Shown piece by piece: positions 7,200 through 15,565 of a stretch of DNA of 64,000 nucleotides. A program made the position numbers and the translations under genes. This stretch comes from an uncultured Collinsella sp. (GTDB lineage: Bacteria; Actinomycetota; Coriobacteriia; Coriobacteriales; Coriobacteriaceae): NCBI GenBank assembly GCA_900540895.1, contig UQHV01000003.1, forward strand, positions 62,001 to 126,000, read 5' to 3'. Under the pieces are notes generated by a model. The model did not search any database and was not told the DNA's origin. It saw only the letters and a list, made by a program, of their open reading frames with translations. Position 1 is the first letter of the stretch. Each line of letters begins with the position of its first letter.

Positions 7200-8335
7200 T
7201 CTACCTGGATAACGCGGCGACGACCATGCATAAGCCGCAGACGGTGATCGATGCCGTGACGCAGGCGATGTGCTCGCTCGGCAATGCCGGACGTGGCGCG
7301 ACGTCGGGCGCGCTCGATGCGGCGCGCACGATTCATGGCTGCCGCACTAAGCTTGCGCGCTTTTTAGGTTGCCCGAGGGCAGACCATGTTTGTTTTACGC
7401 CCAACTCCACCGCGGCGCTCAACACCGTCATCAATGGCGTGGTGCGTCCCGGCGATCGTGTGGTCACGACGGTGCTCGAGCATAACTCCGTGCTGCGTCC
7501 GCTCAATCGCCTGGCGGTAGAGCAGGGCGTGACCGTTGAGTATGCGGGCTGCGACGCGAACGGCGTGCTCGACTACGACGAACTCGAGCAGCTGGTCACG
7601 CCGGGCACGCGTGCCGTGGTGGTGACGCACGCCTCCAATGTGACCGGCAACTCCGTTGATGTTGCACGTGTGGCGGCTGTGGCTCATGCGGCCGGCGCGC
7701 TGGTTATCGTCGACGCCTCTCAGTCTGCCGGTACGGCGAAGATTGACATGGATACCATGGGGCTCGACGTCGTGTGTTTTACCGGCCACAAGGGGCTCAT
7801 GGGACCCCAAGGCACCGGCGGCCTGGCCGTGGCGGAGGGCATTGACGTGGCTCCGTGGGCCATGGGCGGCACGGGCGTGCGCAGCTTCGATGCGCTGCAG
7901 CCGCTTGAGTGGCCCACGCGCCTCGAGGCGGGCACGCTCAACGGTCACGGCATAGCGGGCCTATCCGCTGGTCTCGACTTTATCGAGGCCCAGGGTGGGG
8001 TCGAGGCGATTGCTTCCAGCGAGCGTGCGCTCGCTGATCGCTTTCTTGCCGGCGTGCGCGAAATCCCGGAGATCAAGCTTTACGGCGCCTTTGACCAGCC
8101 GACGCGCTCTGCAATTGTGTCGCTCAACGTGGGCGATATCGATTCGGCCGAGATCTCGGATGCGCTCATGCAAGGGTGGGGGATTGCGACGCGCCCCGGC
8201 GCCCATTGCGCCCCGCTCATGCACCGTGCACTGGGTACCGAGCGCCAGGGCGTCGTCCGCTTCTCGTTTGGGTATTTCAACACGGACGAGGAAGTCGACA
8301 CCGCGATCGACGCTTTACGCGATTTAGCCTGCTAG
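7196..8335 (+). CDS. Class-V aminotransferase, cysteine desulfurase-like (EF2568 type)
   Basis: The 379-residue PLP enzyme begins MIYLDNAATTMHKP, typical of the NifS/SufS/Csd superfamily, and has VTHASNVTGN, DASQSAG and the Schiff-base lysine in CFTGHKGLMGPQGTGG. The C-terminal loop RPGAHCAPLMH carries the candidate catalytic Cys. The order selD, yedF, DUF3343, aminotransferase resembles the EF2568-type cluster associated with selenium-dependent molybdenum hydroxylases. It may release selenium or sulfur from (seleno)cysteine for the neighbouring carriers. Isc/Suf cluster assembly is less likely because no iscU or sufU is nearby. The start overlaps the previous stop. Confidence 0.83.
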   Translation: MIYLDNAATTMHKPQTVIDAVTQAMCSLGNAGRGATSGALDAARTIHGCRTKLARFLGCPRADHVCFTPNSTAALNTVINGVVRPGDRVVTTVLEHNSVLRPLNRLAVEQGVTVEYAGCDANGVLDYDELEQLVTPGTRAVVVTHASNVTGNSVDVARVAAVAHAAGALVIVDASQSAGTAKIDMDTMGLDVVCFTGHKGLMGPQGTGGLAVAEGIDVAPWAMGGTGVRSFDALQPLEWPTRLEAGTLNGHGIAGLSAGLDFIEAQGGVEAIASSERALADRFLAGVREIPEIKLYGAFDQPTRSAIVSLNVGDIDSAEISDALMQGWGIATRPGAHCAPLMHRALGTERQGVVRFSFGYFNTDEEVDTAIDALRDLAC

Positions 8336-8350
8336 AGCGTATATACTTGC

Positions 8351-8384
8351 GGGATGGGTGTTTTTGCCCGTCCCGTTTTTGTTT
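8351..8384 (+). terminator. Rho-independent terminator after the selenium cluster
   Basis: GGGATGGG (8351-8358) pairs with CCCGTCCC (8367-8374) around an 8-base loop and is followed by GTTTTTGTTT. A TATAC box at 8340-8345 just upstream means it might instead be an early hairpin in the brnQ leader. Confidence 0.6.
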
Positions 8385-8403
8385 CGACCCGAAAGGTGTG
8401 TCT

Positions 8404-9762
8404 ATGGCCTCATCCGCGCCGCGCGGTCTGCGCTCCGACCATGTCGTCACCGTCGGCATCGCCCTATTCTCGATGCTCTTTGGCGCCGGCAACCTCATTA
8501 TTCCGCCACTGCTGGCGCTGCAGGCAGGTTCTGCCACGCCGGTCGCCATGCTCGGCTTTCTCATCGTCGCCATCGGCCTGCCCGTCATGGGCTTTATCGC
8601 CGTGGCGCTTGCCGGAACGGCGCGCGAGCTTGCCGGCCGCGTGCATCCCAAGTTTGGCGAATTCTTCGTTGCGGCGGTCTATCTGGCCATCGGCCCGTGC
8701 CTGGCCATTCCTCGCACAAGCTCTACGGCGTTCGAAATGCTGGTGCCGCTGCTGCCCGAGGGTGTTTCGCTCGGCACGGCACGTCTGGTGTTTGCCATCG
8801 GGTTCTTCGTCGTCGCGTTTGTGCTCACGCTGCGCCCGGGTGTTATCACACGCGTGCTCGGCCGCATTACGGGCCCCGCGCTCATTGCGCTCATCGTGCT
8901 GGTCGTGGGTGCCGCCGTGGTGTCGCCGCTGGGTCCCGCAGCCGCGCCACAGGCCCCCTACAATGCCGGCGCCGCCGTGCAGGGCTTTTTGACTGGCTAT
9001 CAGACCATGGACCTGCTCGCGTCGCTCGCCTTTGGCATCATCATCGCTGAGACCATCCACGAGTTGGGCGTTACCGATGACAAGCGCGTGGCCTTCGAGA
9101 TTTCGCGTTCCGGTGTGATCGCCGGCGTGCTCATGGCCATCATCTACTGCGGCCTGGCGCTTGCCGGTATGCAGCTCGGCACGGTTATGCCCGACGCCAC
9201 CAACGGCGCCGCGATCCTTGCGCGTTCGGCCTCTATGCACTTTGGCCTAGCCGGCACGGTTGTCGTCTTTGCGATTTTCTTCCTCGCCTGCATGAATGTC
9301 TGTATCGGCCTTATCAGCTGCTGCTCGCGTTACTTCTGCGAGACGTATGTGGTCGAAGGGGGAGCGGAGGCTTCCGAGGAGGCCATGCGCCGTCCCTTTG
9401 CGATTCTCGCCTTTGTGTTCGCAACGTTTTCGTGCGTGCTCTCCAACGTGGGCCTCGACGTGATCCTTATGTTCTCGGTGCCCATGCTCAACGCCTTGTA
9501 TCCCGTTGCCATCGTGCTGGTGCTGATGGGCCTGGTGCACGGTTTTTGTGACGCGCATCCGCAGGTGTGGGTTTGGGTCGGCGGCGTCGTCGCGGTGCAG
9601 AGCGTGATCACCTCGGTCCGCGATGCGTTCTTTGCGGGGGCCTGGCTACCGTTCGATGCGTTGCCGCTGGCAGATATCGGTGCTGCGTGGGCGCCGGTTG
9701 CTGTGGTCGCGTTTGTGATTGGTCTGGTTCATAGCCAGTTTGTCGCACATTCGAGGAACTAG
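8404..9762 (+). CDS. brnQ: Branched-chain amino acid transporter BrnQ (LIVCS family)
   Basis: A 452-residue polytopic membrane protein with about 12 hydrophobic segments, beginning after a short charged N-terminus with LFSMLFGAGNLIIPPLLALQ, the signature of the cation-coupled LIVCS family. Further matches are GPCLAIPRTSSTAFEM and GFLTGYQTMDLLASLAFG. It imports leucine, isoleucine and valine with sodium or protons. ATG 8404 follows GAAAGGTG. It stands alone between a terminator and the tRNA promoter, so it is probably monocistronic. Confidence 0.9.
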   Translation: MASSAPRGLRSDHVVTVGIALFSMLFGAGNLIIPPLLALQAGSATPVAMLGFLIVAIGLPVMGFIAVALAGTARELAGRVHPKFGEFFVAAVYLAIGPCLAIPRTSSTAFEMLVPLLPEGVSLGTARLVFAIGFFVVAFVLTLRPGVITRVLGRITGPALIALIVLVVGAAVVSPLGPAAAPQAPYNAGAAVQGFLTGYQTMDLLASLAFGIIIAETIHELGVTDDKRVAFEISRSGVIAGVLMAIIYCGLALAGMQLGTVMPDATNGAAILARSASMHFGLAGTVVVFAIFFLACMNVCIGLISCCSRYFCETYVVEGGAEASEEAMRRPFAILAFVFATFSCVLSNVGLDVILMFSVPMLNALYPVAIVLVLMGLVHGFCDAHPQVWVWVGGVVAVQSVITSVRDAFFAGAWLPFDALPLADIGAAWAPVAVVAFVIGLVHSQFVAHSRN

Positions 9763-9773
9763 GGTATTGCCGC

Positions 9774-9802
9774 TTGCACAGGCGGGGAGTCTCCCCTATA
9801 AT
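9774..9802 (+). promoter_or_regulatory. Promoter of the tRNA-Pro/tRNA-Gly unit
   Basis: TTGCAC at 9774-9779 and a perfect TATAAT at 9797-9802 are separated by 17 bases, an ideal vegetative sigma-70 promoter 52 bases before the mature tRNA-Pro. Confidence 0.8.
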
Positions 9803-9853
9803 TTCCTTCGCTTTGGGACACGCAAGGTTTAGACCTTAGCTGCTCAACACCTT

Positions 9854-9930
9854 CGGGACGTGGCGCAGTTTGGTAGCGCGCCTGCTTTGGGAGCAGGATG
9901 TCGCAGGTTCAAATCCTGTCGTCCCGACCA
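9854..9930 (+). tRNA. tRNA-Pro (anticodon TGG)
   Basis: 77 bases including an encoded CCA. The acceptor CGGGACG pairs with CGTCCCG, the anticodon stem CCTGC/GCAGG encloses TTTGGGA, and the T arm has GGTTCAAATCC. The anticodon TGG reads proline codons. Confidence 0.95.
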
Positions 9931-9936
9931 TATCTT

Positions 9937-10010
9937 GCGGGCGTAGTTCAATGGTAGAACCCCAGCCTTCCAAGCTGATGACGCGGGTTCGATTCCCGTC
10001 GCCCGCTCCA
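9937..10010 (+). tRNA. tRNA-Gly (anticodon TCC)
   Basis: 74 bases with encoded CCA. The acceptor GCGGGCG pairs with CGCCCGC, the anticodon stem CAGCC/AGCTG region presents CTTCCAA, and the T arm has GGGTTCGATTCCC. It lies 6 bases after tRNA-Pro and shares its promoter. Confidence 0.94.
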
Positions 10011-10021
10011 CAAGATAGCTT

Positions 10022-10057
10022 AACGGCTCTGATTCCCTTTGGGATCAGAGCCGTTTT
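10022..10057 (+). terminator. Rho-independent terminator of the tRNA unit
   Basis: A 15-bp stem with one bulged T (AACGGCTCTGAT-T-CCC against GGGATCAGAGCCGTT), a 3-base loop and a closing TTTT. Confidence 0.85.
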
Positions 10058-10091
10058 CGTAAACGTGCCGGGGACCCCACATCCCCACCTA

Positions 10092-10157
10092 AGTTGCGGT
10101 GAAATACGGACTGTTTTCGGCTTTTATGGCCCATGTAGTCCGTATTTCACCGCAACT
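10092..10157. repeat. TTGCGGTGAAAT palindrome, copy 1
   Basis: Two perfect 21-bp inverted arms (10092-10112 and 10137-10157, starting AGTTGCGGTGAAATACGG) flank a 24-base loop. No T-run follows. Copy 2 (11373-11435) has identical arms. Copies 3 and 4 share the outer 15 bases. A C-rich flank, CCCCACATCCCCACCT, sits just outside the left arm. Confidence 0.85.
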
Positions 10158-10324
10158 ATTTGTAAGGTTGGATTTTGATGCCGTTGGGAGGATCGTAGCG
10201 ACCGTCTACCGAGAGTGGAAATATTTTTTGAAGCTCTGACCTGCGACGTCAAGCTTTTGGTCAGCTTTTGGCAAGGCCTGCGGACGGAAGCATGCGATAG
10301 CGTAATGGTATTCTCTCCGCCGTG

Positions 10325-11347
10325 ATGGTTATGGGGTTGGCCATGCTCGATAAAGGCAAACATTTTCCGCAGTCCTATGCAAGGATGCTATTCTCGGCCG
10401 TTGGAATTCATCAAGATGGACAGCTGCTTATAACAATTGATCCTTGGGATGAACGCCGTGCGCGCGAGCTTATGCAGGAAGAGCTCATGCTTCGTCTTTA
10501 CAACCATGTGTATGCGGATCCGGTCTATTGGAATAATCTTGGGGTTGAAGATCGTATCTTTCAGCTGGCATCCGCTATTGCGGTCGTTGAACCGGATGCT
10601 GTGTTTTGCGGAGCGACAGCAGCGTTGCTCTACGGCATCGGCTCGGCGTATACGCTTCTGGATAAAGTGCAAGTGCTGCTGCCACGGTCTACAAGGCGTG
10701 ATACGTATGAGTTCGTTGAATACAAGCGCTGGCGCCCGGGCGAAGTGTGGCGGCTTGGTCTGTTTACACTGACGGATCCGTGTCGAACGGTTGTTGATAT
10801 CGCGCGATCGAGCGCCTTTCGCTATTCGCTGGGTTATGTCGATGGCTTGGCCCGTGAGTACGATGTCGAACGCGAAGAGCTGCGAGCATATGCGCAGGCA
10901 AATTGTCGAGGGCTGCATGGCATCGCGCGTGCTTTTGACGTTTTTGAGTATATGGACGGCAGGTCAGACAATGGCGGCGAGTCTGAGGCGAGAGCAGCGA
11001 TGATTCTCGCTGGGGTTGCCGCGCCCGAGCTTCAAGTTGAGATAACGCGACCGGGAAACGCTGGCTATTATCTAGCAGATTATGGCTGGCAGATGCCAGA
11101 CGGCTCATGGACGCTGGCAGAGCTGCATGGGCTAGGCAAGTTTGAAGACGAGGCTCAAAATGATCCAGAGCGGGCGGCGGCAAAAACGTATCGAGCGGCC
11201 CTCATGCGCGACGCGAACCTTCGCGCCATGGGCCACAACGTCATTCATTTCAAACTCTCGGACACCTACGACGTAGAATCGTTCGGTGCCATGATGCGCG
11301 GTTACGGCATTCCGACAATAAAACCCTACGCCGACTCCCGATGGTGA
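10325..11347 (+). CDS. AbiEi-like protein with a DUF559/Vsr-like nuclease-fold C-terminus
   Basis: About 340 residues. The N-terminal two thirds resemble AbiEi-type antitoxin or transcriptional regulator proteins of actinobacteria (FCGATAALLYGIG, then LTDPCRTVVDIAR). The last 120 residues (GGESEARAAMILAG, then WTLAELHGLGKFED) follow the DUF559/Vsr-like PD-(D/E)XK pattern E-x-x-G-x-x-K. No partner toxin gene is adjacent on the same strand. AT-richer codons than the neighbours and two flanking identical palindromes suggest a mobile or accessory cassette. Start codons at 10322 (GTG), 10325, 10331 and 10343 (ATG) are all possible and none has a clear ribosome site. A role in defence or regulation is inferred. 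Confidence 0.6.
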   Translation: MVMGLAMLDKGKHFPQSYARMLFSAVGIHQDGQLLITIDPWDERRARELMQEELMLRLYNHVYADPVYWNNLGVEDRIFQLASAIAVVEPDAVFCGATAALLYGIGSAYTLLDKVQVLLPRSTRRDTYEFVEYKRWRPGEVWRLGLFTLTDPCRTVVDIARSSAFRYSLGYVDGLAREYDVEREELRAYAQANCRGLHGIARAFDVFEYMDGRSDNGGESEARAAMILAGVAAPELQVEITRPGNAGYYLADYGWQMPDGSWTLAELHGLGKFEDEAQNDPERAAAKTYRAALMRDANLRAMGHNVIHFKLSDTYDVESFGAMMRGYGIPTIKPYADSRW

Positions 11348-11372
11348 AATCGTTCGCGGTCCACCTTCAATA

Positions 11373-11435
11373 AGTTGCGGTGAAATACGGACTGTTGTGG
11401 CCTTTAAAGGCATCAGTCCGTATTTCACCGCAACT
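11373..11435. repeat. TTGCGGTGAAAT palindrome, copy 2
   Basis: The arms at 11373-11393 and 11415-11435 are identical to those of copy 1. The 21-base loop contains the small palindrome GCCTTTAAAGGC. The right flank AGGTGGGGATGGGG is the inverse complement of the left flank of copy 1, so the two copies form an inverted pair around the gene at 10325. Confidence 0.85.
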
Positions 11436-11450
11436 CAGGTGGGGATGGGG

Positions 11451-11927
11451 TTAGTGGCGACCGTGATGGCGGAGCTTGTCGATGGTGGAGTCGGTGCTTC
11501 GGCTGCGGGCTTCGGCGGCGCGGTCGCGAGCGTCGGCGGCGGTTTGGCGTTTACGGCGGTAATCGATCATGCCTTGGATGATGGGCTTGCCAAAGCTCAC
11601 GACAACATCGTTGTAGATGGCGGTTCGGGCTGCGAGGAGGCAGTCGGTAAAGTCCATATGGGTCTTGCCGAAGAGTTTGACGGCAAGGGCGACAACGGTG
11701 GGCTCGTCGACCATGACGTCATCGAGCAGCCTTTTCATGGCCGCAGCAATTTCAACGCGGGGAACCTTATAGACGTCGCGCAGCGTGACCACGACGCGCG
11801 TGATGATTTCGGGGTAGACACGTGCGGTGCGCGTGGCGATGACCTTGGCGGCGCGCGGTGACAGGACCTCGTCGTCGTTAAGCAGGTAGCGAAGGATGAC
11901 GGTCTCGTCGATGATGGTGCTACTCAT
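11451..11927 (-). CDS. PIN-domain toxin (VapC-like)
   Basis: A 158-residue protein beginning MSSTIIDETVILRYLL, the first acidic residue of the PIN nuclease active site, with HMDFTDCLLAAR further on supplying the second Asp cluster. The C-terminal tail of about 30 residues is Arg-rich. PIN toxins cut RNA in a magnesium-dependent way. The start overlaps the antitoxin gene by 8 bases, the usual coupling of toxin-antitoxin pairs. The partner looks like RelB/DinJ rather than a VapB, so this may be a mixed pairing. Confidence 0.75.
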   Translation of the reverse strand: MSSTIIDETVILRYLLNDDEVLSPRAAKVIATRTARVYPEIITRVVVTLRDVYKVPRVEIAAAMKRLLDDVMVDEPTVVALAVKLFGKTHMDFTDCLLAARTAIYNDVVVSFGKPIIQGMIDYRRKRQTAADARDRAAEARSRSTDSTIDKLRHHGRH

Positions 11928-12246
11928 GGATATCTACTTCCTCGGGACCCAAAACCGACTCGTCGCTTTCTGTGGCTAGGTATTCAATCCAGGCATTGCG
12001 CTCCTCGGAGCGGCGATTGGGGTCCCCGTATGCTTTGAGCAGTCCATAGGCGGCCGTGCCGTCCTTGGAGCGCACGGCGACCGGTTGAAATGGGAGCTTG
12101 CGCATCAAAATACTCTGCGCGACAAATAGACGGACAGCCTCGGCGAGCGATGTGCCCATGGCGTCGTAGAGACGCTCGGCATGCTGCTTGTCTTCCTCGC
12201 GAATGCGCACCTGCAGGATGGCTCGTTTTTGAGTCGATGACATCAC
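11920..12246 (-). CDS. RelB/DinJ-type ribbon-helix-helix antitoxin
   Basis: A 108-residue protein whose N-terminus (AILQVRIREEDKQHAERLYDAMGTSLAEAVRLFV) is a ribbon-helix-helix DNA-binding fold of the RelB/DinJ type. The acidic C-terminal half would wrap the toxin. It is the first gene of the pair, preceded by GGGAGG at the expected distance on the minus strand. Such antitoxins normally repress their own promoter, which would lie within 12250-12460. Confidence 0.75.
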   Translation of the reverse strand: MMSSTQKRAILQVRIREEDKQHAERLYDAMGTSLAEAVRLFVAQSILMRKLPFQPVAVRSKDGTAAYGLLKAYGDPNRRSEERNAWIEYLATESDESVLGPEEVDIHE

Positions 12247-12465
12247 TGGCCTCCCTTAATGAGCGTGCAATTTGAATAGTCAAATACAACATCGGCTAAT
12301 AATAGCCAATCTTACAACCACTACTTTATTGCACTAGAGTAATTGAGTGTAAACGATATTACAAACGTACTACATCTTTCAGAAACGAGCGTGAAATCTC
12401 CCTTGGATGTACGCATGTAATACACTCACCTTTATAGCTTCTAGAGAATAATTCCAACCTGCCAA

Positions 12466-12497
12466 AACCCCTGCAATACACCCGTATTGCAGGGGTT
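12466..12497. repeat. Perfect 14-bp hairpin between the toxin-antitoxin pair and hydN
   Basis: AACCCCTGCAATAC (12466-12479) pairs with GTATTGCAGGGGTT (12484-12497) around ACCC. No T-run follows on the plus strand. The rest of the 425-base gap (12247-12671) is AT-rich on its left side and must hold the divergent promoters. I could not identify a known operator or riboswitch. Confidence 0.55.
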
Positions 12498-12671
12498 ATG
12501 CTCAAGTTTGCCCCCTGCAACTGCGTATATTCAACCTGTATACCGTTGGAGAAATTCTACCGAGTGTCTGTTTCGCCGCATGCATTCGATATGCCGACGC
12601 CAGGCCACGGGCGGCTTGGGGCAACGTCGACAGGGTCTCTCCGGCATGGGATTCAGGAGGGAGTGAACAAC

Positions 12672-13190
12672 ATGGGCAATAAACGAGTCGTGGCTGATTC
12701 TTCACGCTGCATTGGATGCCAAACCTGTATGGCGGCGTGCATCGAGGCACACGATATTCCCGGCAACATCGCCGCGCCGCGCCTGCGCGTGACGCGTACG
12801 TACGAGATCTCCGCACCGGTGGCTTGCCATCACTGCGAGGATGCCCCGTGCGCCAAGGCTTGTCCTACGGGCGCCTTGTTCTTTGATCCAAAGAACCATC
12901 GCATCGGCGTCAACGAGGACAACTGCATTGGCTGCAAGAGCTGCGTCATGGCATGCCCCTTTGGCGCCGTGAGCGTGGCGACCACGCAGGTCCCCGTCTT
13001 GATGGGTGACGTTCGCGTCGGTTCGCAGACTAAGAGCTTCGTGCTCAAGTGCGACCTGTGCGTGGACCGTCCCGGCGGTCCGGCGTGTGCCGAGGCATGC
13101 CCGACCAAGGGCCTCACCCTGGTAGACGAGGAGCGTCTGGCAGAACTGACTGCCGAGCGTGCCCGCGCCACCATCGAAAACGAGGCGTAA
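12672..13190 (+). CDS. hydN: HydN/HycB-type ferredoxin subunit linked to formate dehydrogenase H
   Basis: The 172-residue protein has four [4Fe-4S] motifs: CIGCQTCMAAC, CHHCEDAPCAKAC, CIGCKSCVMAC and CDLC...CAEAC. Length and order match E. coli HydN/HycB, which pass electrons from FdhF to the hydrogenase. ATG 12672 is preceded by AGGAGGGA at 12656-12662. It lies directly before fdhF. No signal peptide or membrane segment is seen, so it acts in the cytoplasm. Confidence 0.87.
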   Translation: MGNKRVVADSSRCIGCQTCMAACIEAHDIPGNIAAPRLRVTRTYEISAPVACHHCEDAPCAKACPTGALFFDPKNHRIGVNEDNCIGCKSCVMACPFGAVSVATTQVPVLMGDVRVGSQTKSFVLKCDLCVDRPGGPACAEACPTKGLTLVDEERLAELTAERARATIENEA

Positions 13191-13264
13191 GCGTCGGGCG
13201 ACAGGCCCAATGATTGTCAAATAAGTACCGAGTATTCGGTAGCAGAAAAAGGAAGGAGGGTGTC

Positions 13265-15487
13265 ATGGAGAAGCATAAAGTGATCTGCCCGTACTGCGGC
13301 GCCGGTTGCCAGTTTAACCTCCTGGTCCAAAACGGCCAGGTCGTGGGTACCGAACCGCTCAACGGCATCACCAATCAGGGCGAGCTGTGCCTTAAGGGTA
13401 TGAGCGGCTACGACTTCATCAACGACACCAAGATCTTGACTCCTCGCGTACTGCACCCGATGATCCGCCGCACTAAGGGCGCGGGTCTTGAGCGCGTAAG
13501 CTGGGACGAGGCACTGGATTTCACCGCATCTAAGATGCAGGCCATAATTGACGAATATGGTCCTAACGCTGTCATGACCACCGGCTCTTCGCGAGGCGGC
13601 GGCAATGAGGCGAACTACGTCATGCAGAAGTTTACGCGTGCGTGCATCGGCACCCACAGCGTGGACAACTGCGCCCGTACTTGACACGGCCCTACTGTCC
13701 TCGGTCTGATGGACACGGTTGGTTCAGGTTGCATGTCATGCTCCATCCCCGGTATGGAGGATGCGGGCTGCATTTTCCTCTTCGGCTATAACCCTGCCGA
13801 TTCGCACCCCATCGTCGCAAGGCGTATCGTGCGAGCCAAAGAAAAGGGTTGCAAGATCATCGTCGCCGACCCGCGCCATATCGAAACCGCGCGTATCGCC
13901 GATCTCTACCTTCCGATCAAGAACGGTTGCAACGTTGCGTTCCTCAACGCCTTTGCCAACTGCTTGGTCAACGATGGCCTCTACGACAAGGAATTCGTCG
14001 CCGAGCACACGAACGGCTTTGACGAGTGGTGGGAGACCATCAAGAACTACACTCCCGAATCCGTACAGGACATCACGGGTGTCGAGCCCGCGTTGATCCA
14101 CCAAGCTGCCGAGATGTACGCCACGGCGAAGCCCTCTGCCATCATTGGCTGGGGTATGGGCGTATGCCAGCAGAAGCAGAACCTGAAGACGGTGCACACC
14201 ATCGCCTCCATCGCCTGCGTTGCCGGCCAGATCGGCAAACCCAATTCCGGCCTCGCGCCCGTGCGTGGCCAGAACAACGTCCAGGGCTCCTGCGATATGG
14301 GCATGCTGCCCAACCTGTACCCTGGCTACCAGAAGGTCACCGACCCGGCAGTGCGTGCCAAGTTTGCCAAGGCTTGGGGCGTGCCCGAGGAAAAGCTCCC
14401 GCTCGAGGAGGGCTACAAGCTCACCGACCTGGGCCACCTGGTCGACGAGGGCAAGGTGCACTGCTTCTATAACTACGGCGAGGACCCGGTGCAGACCGAG
14501 CCCGATTCGGCCGGTATGCGCAAGACGCTCTCCGAGCTGGATCTGTTCATTTGTCAGGACATCTTTATGACGCAGACGACCATGCTCGCCGACGTCATCC
14601 TGCCCGCTACCTCTTGGGGCGAGCACGAGGGTGTCTTTACCGCATCCGACCGTAGCTTCCAGCACTTTGACGCGGCCGTTCCGCCCAAGGGCGAGTGCCG
14701 CCACGACTGGGAGATCTTCGCGGACCTGTCTACGCGCATGGGCTATCCCATGCACTACGACAACACCGAGCAGATCTGGAACGAGTGCATTAGCCTGTGC
14801 CCCAACTTTGTGGGCGCAACCTACGAGAAGATGGCTCCCGAGGGCGGTTACGCCCAGTGGCCGGTCAAGAGCACCGATGTGAACGACCACGGTACGCCCG
14901 ACATGTTCGCTGGTGGCAAGTTCACCACCAAGGACGGCCGCGCCAACCTGATGGCGCACGACTGGGAGGCGCCCTCCGAGCTTCCCGACGATGAGTACCC
15001 GCTCATCCTGTGCACCGTCCGCGAGGTCGGCCACTACAGTTGCCGTTCGATGACCGGCAACTGCAAGACGCTGGCGCTGCTCGCCGACGAGCCCGGCTTT
15101 GTCCGCATGAATCCCGCGGACGCCGATGCGCGCGGCATCAAGAATGGCGACATCGTCTCGATCCACAGCCGCCGTGGCCAGGTATACAGCCGCGCCGACG
15201 TGAGCGATCGCATCAACAAGGGCACGGTCTACATGACCTACCAGTGGTGGATCGGCAAGTGCAACGAGCTGACCATTCACAAGGTCGATCCGGTCTCGCA
15301 CACGCCCGAGGACAAGTTCTCCGCCTGCCAGGTCGACGCCATTGCCGACCAGGTCTGGGCCGAGGGCGAGGTCGAGCGTCAGTACACCGAGCTCAAGCAG
15401 GCTCTGGTGGACGCCGCCGCTCCCCAGGACGTTGAGCCCGGCGCCGCCAAGTTCGACGACGAGACGCACGTGAACCAAATCGTGTAG
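13265..15487 (+). CDS. fdhF: Formate dehydrogenase H, selenocysteine-containing (FdhF)
   Basis: This molybdopterin enzyme oxidises formate to CO2. The ATG at 13265 follows AAGGAGGG. The in-frame TGA at 13682-13684 is codon 140, in CART-Sec-HGPTVLGL, the same residue number as Sec140 of E. coli FdhF. Read through, the protein has 740 residues. An N-terminal [4Fe-4S] motif CPYCGAGCQFNL is followed by LCLKGMSGYDF. The catalytic Sec-His pair is intact, and GGGNEANYVMQKF and RQGQNNVQGSCDMG-like pterin-binding segments follow. A gene caller would split it at the TGA into 13214-13684 and 13709-15487. A strong hairpin separates it from hyfA. Confidence 0.95.
13682..13715 (+). promoter_or_regulatory. 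Sec codon TGA and SECIS hairpin of fdhF
   Basis: After the TGA come CACGGCCC and then a stem TGTCC-TC (13696-13702), loop GGTCT (13703-13707), GA, a bulged T at 13710 and GGACA (13711-13715). The GGTC begins 18 bases after the TGA, as in E. coli fdhF, and the bulged T is a hallmark of bacterial SECIS elements. Confidence 0.88.
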
Positions 15488-15508
15488 TCCCGTTCTCGTT
15501 GGCTTTTT

Positions 15509-15550
15509 GGGCCGGGCGTCCCGTACGTTCGGGAGCCCGGCCCGTTATTT
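15509..15550 (+). terminator. Strong hairpin between fdhF and hyfA
   Basis: GGGCCGGGC (15509-15517) pairs with GCCCGGCCC (15535-15543). TCCCG and CGGGA extend the stem, with one bulged G, around TACGTT. GTTATTTT follows. It would end or attenuate transcription from hydN-fdhF into the hydrogenase genes. Confidence 0.7.
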
Positions 15551-15565
15551 TGAAAGGAAGTGGGG

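Noticed and set aside
13709..15487. Separate 592-residue formate dehydrogenase gene
   Set aside because: It is the part of fdhF after the Sec codon; the TGA at 13682 has a SECIS and aligns with Sec140.
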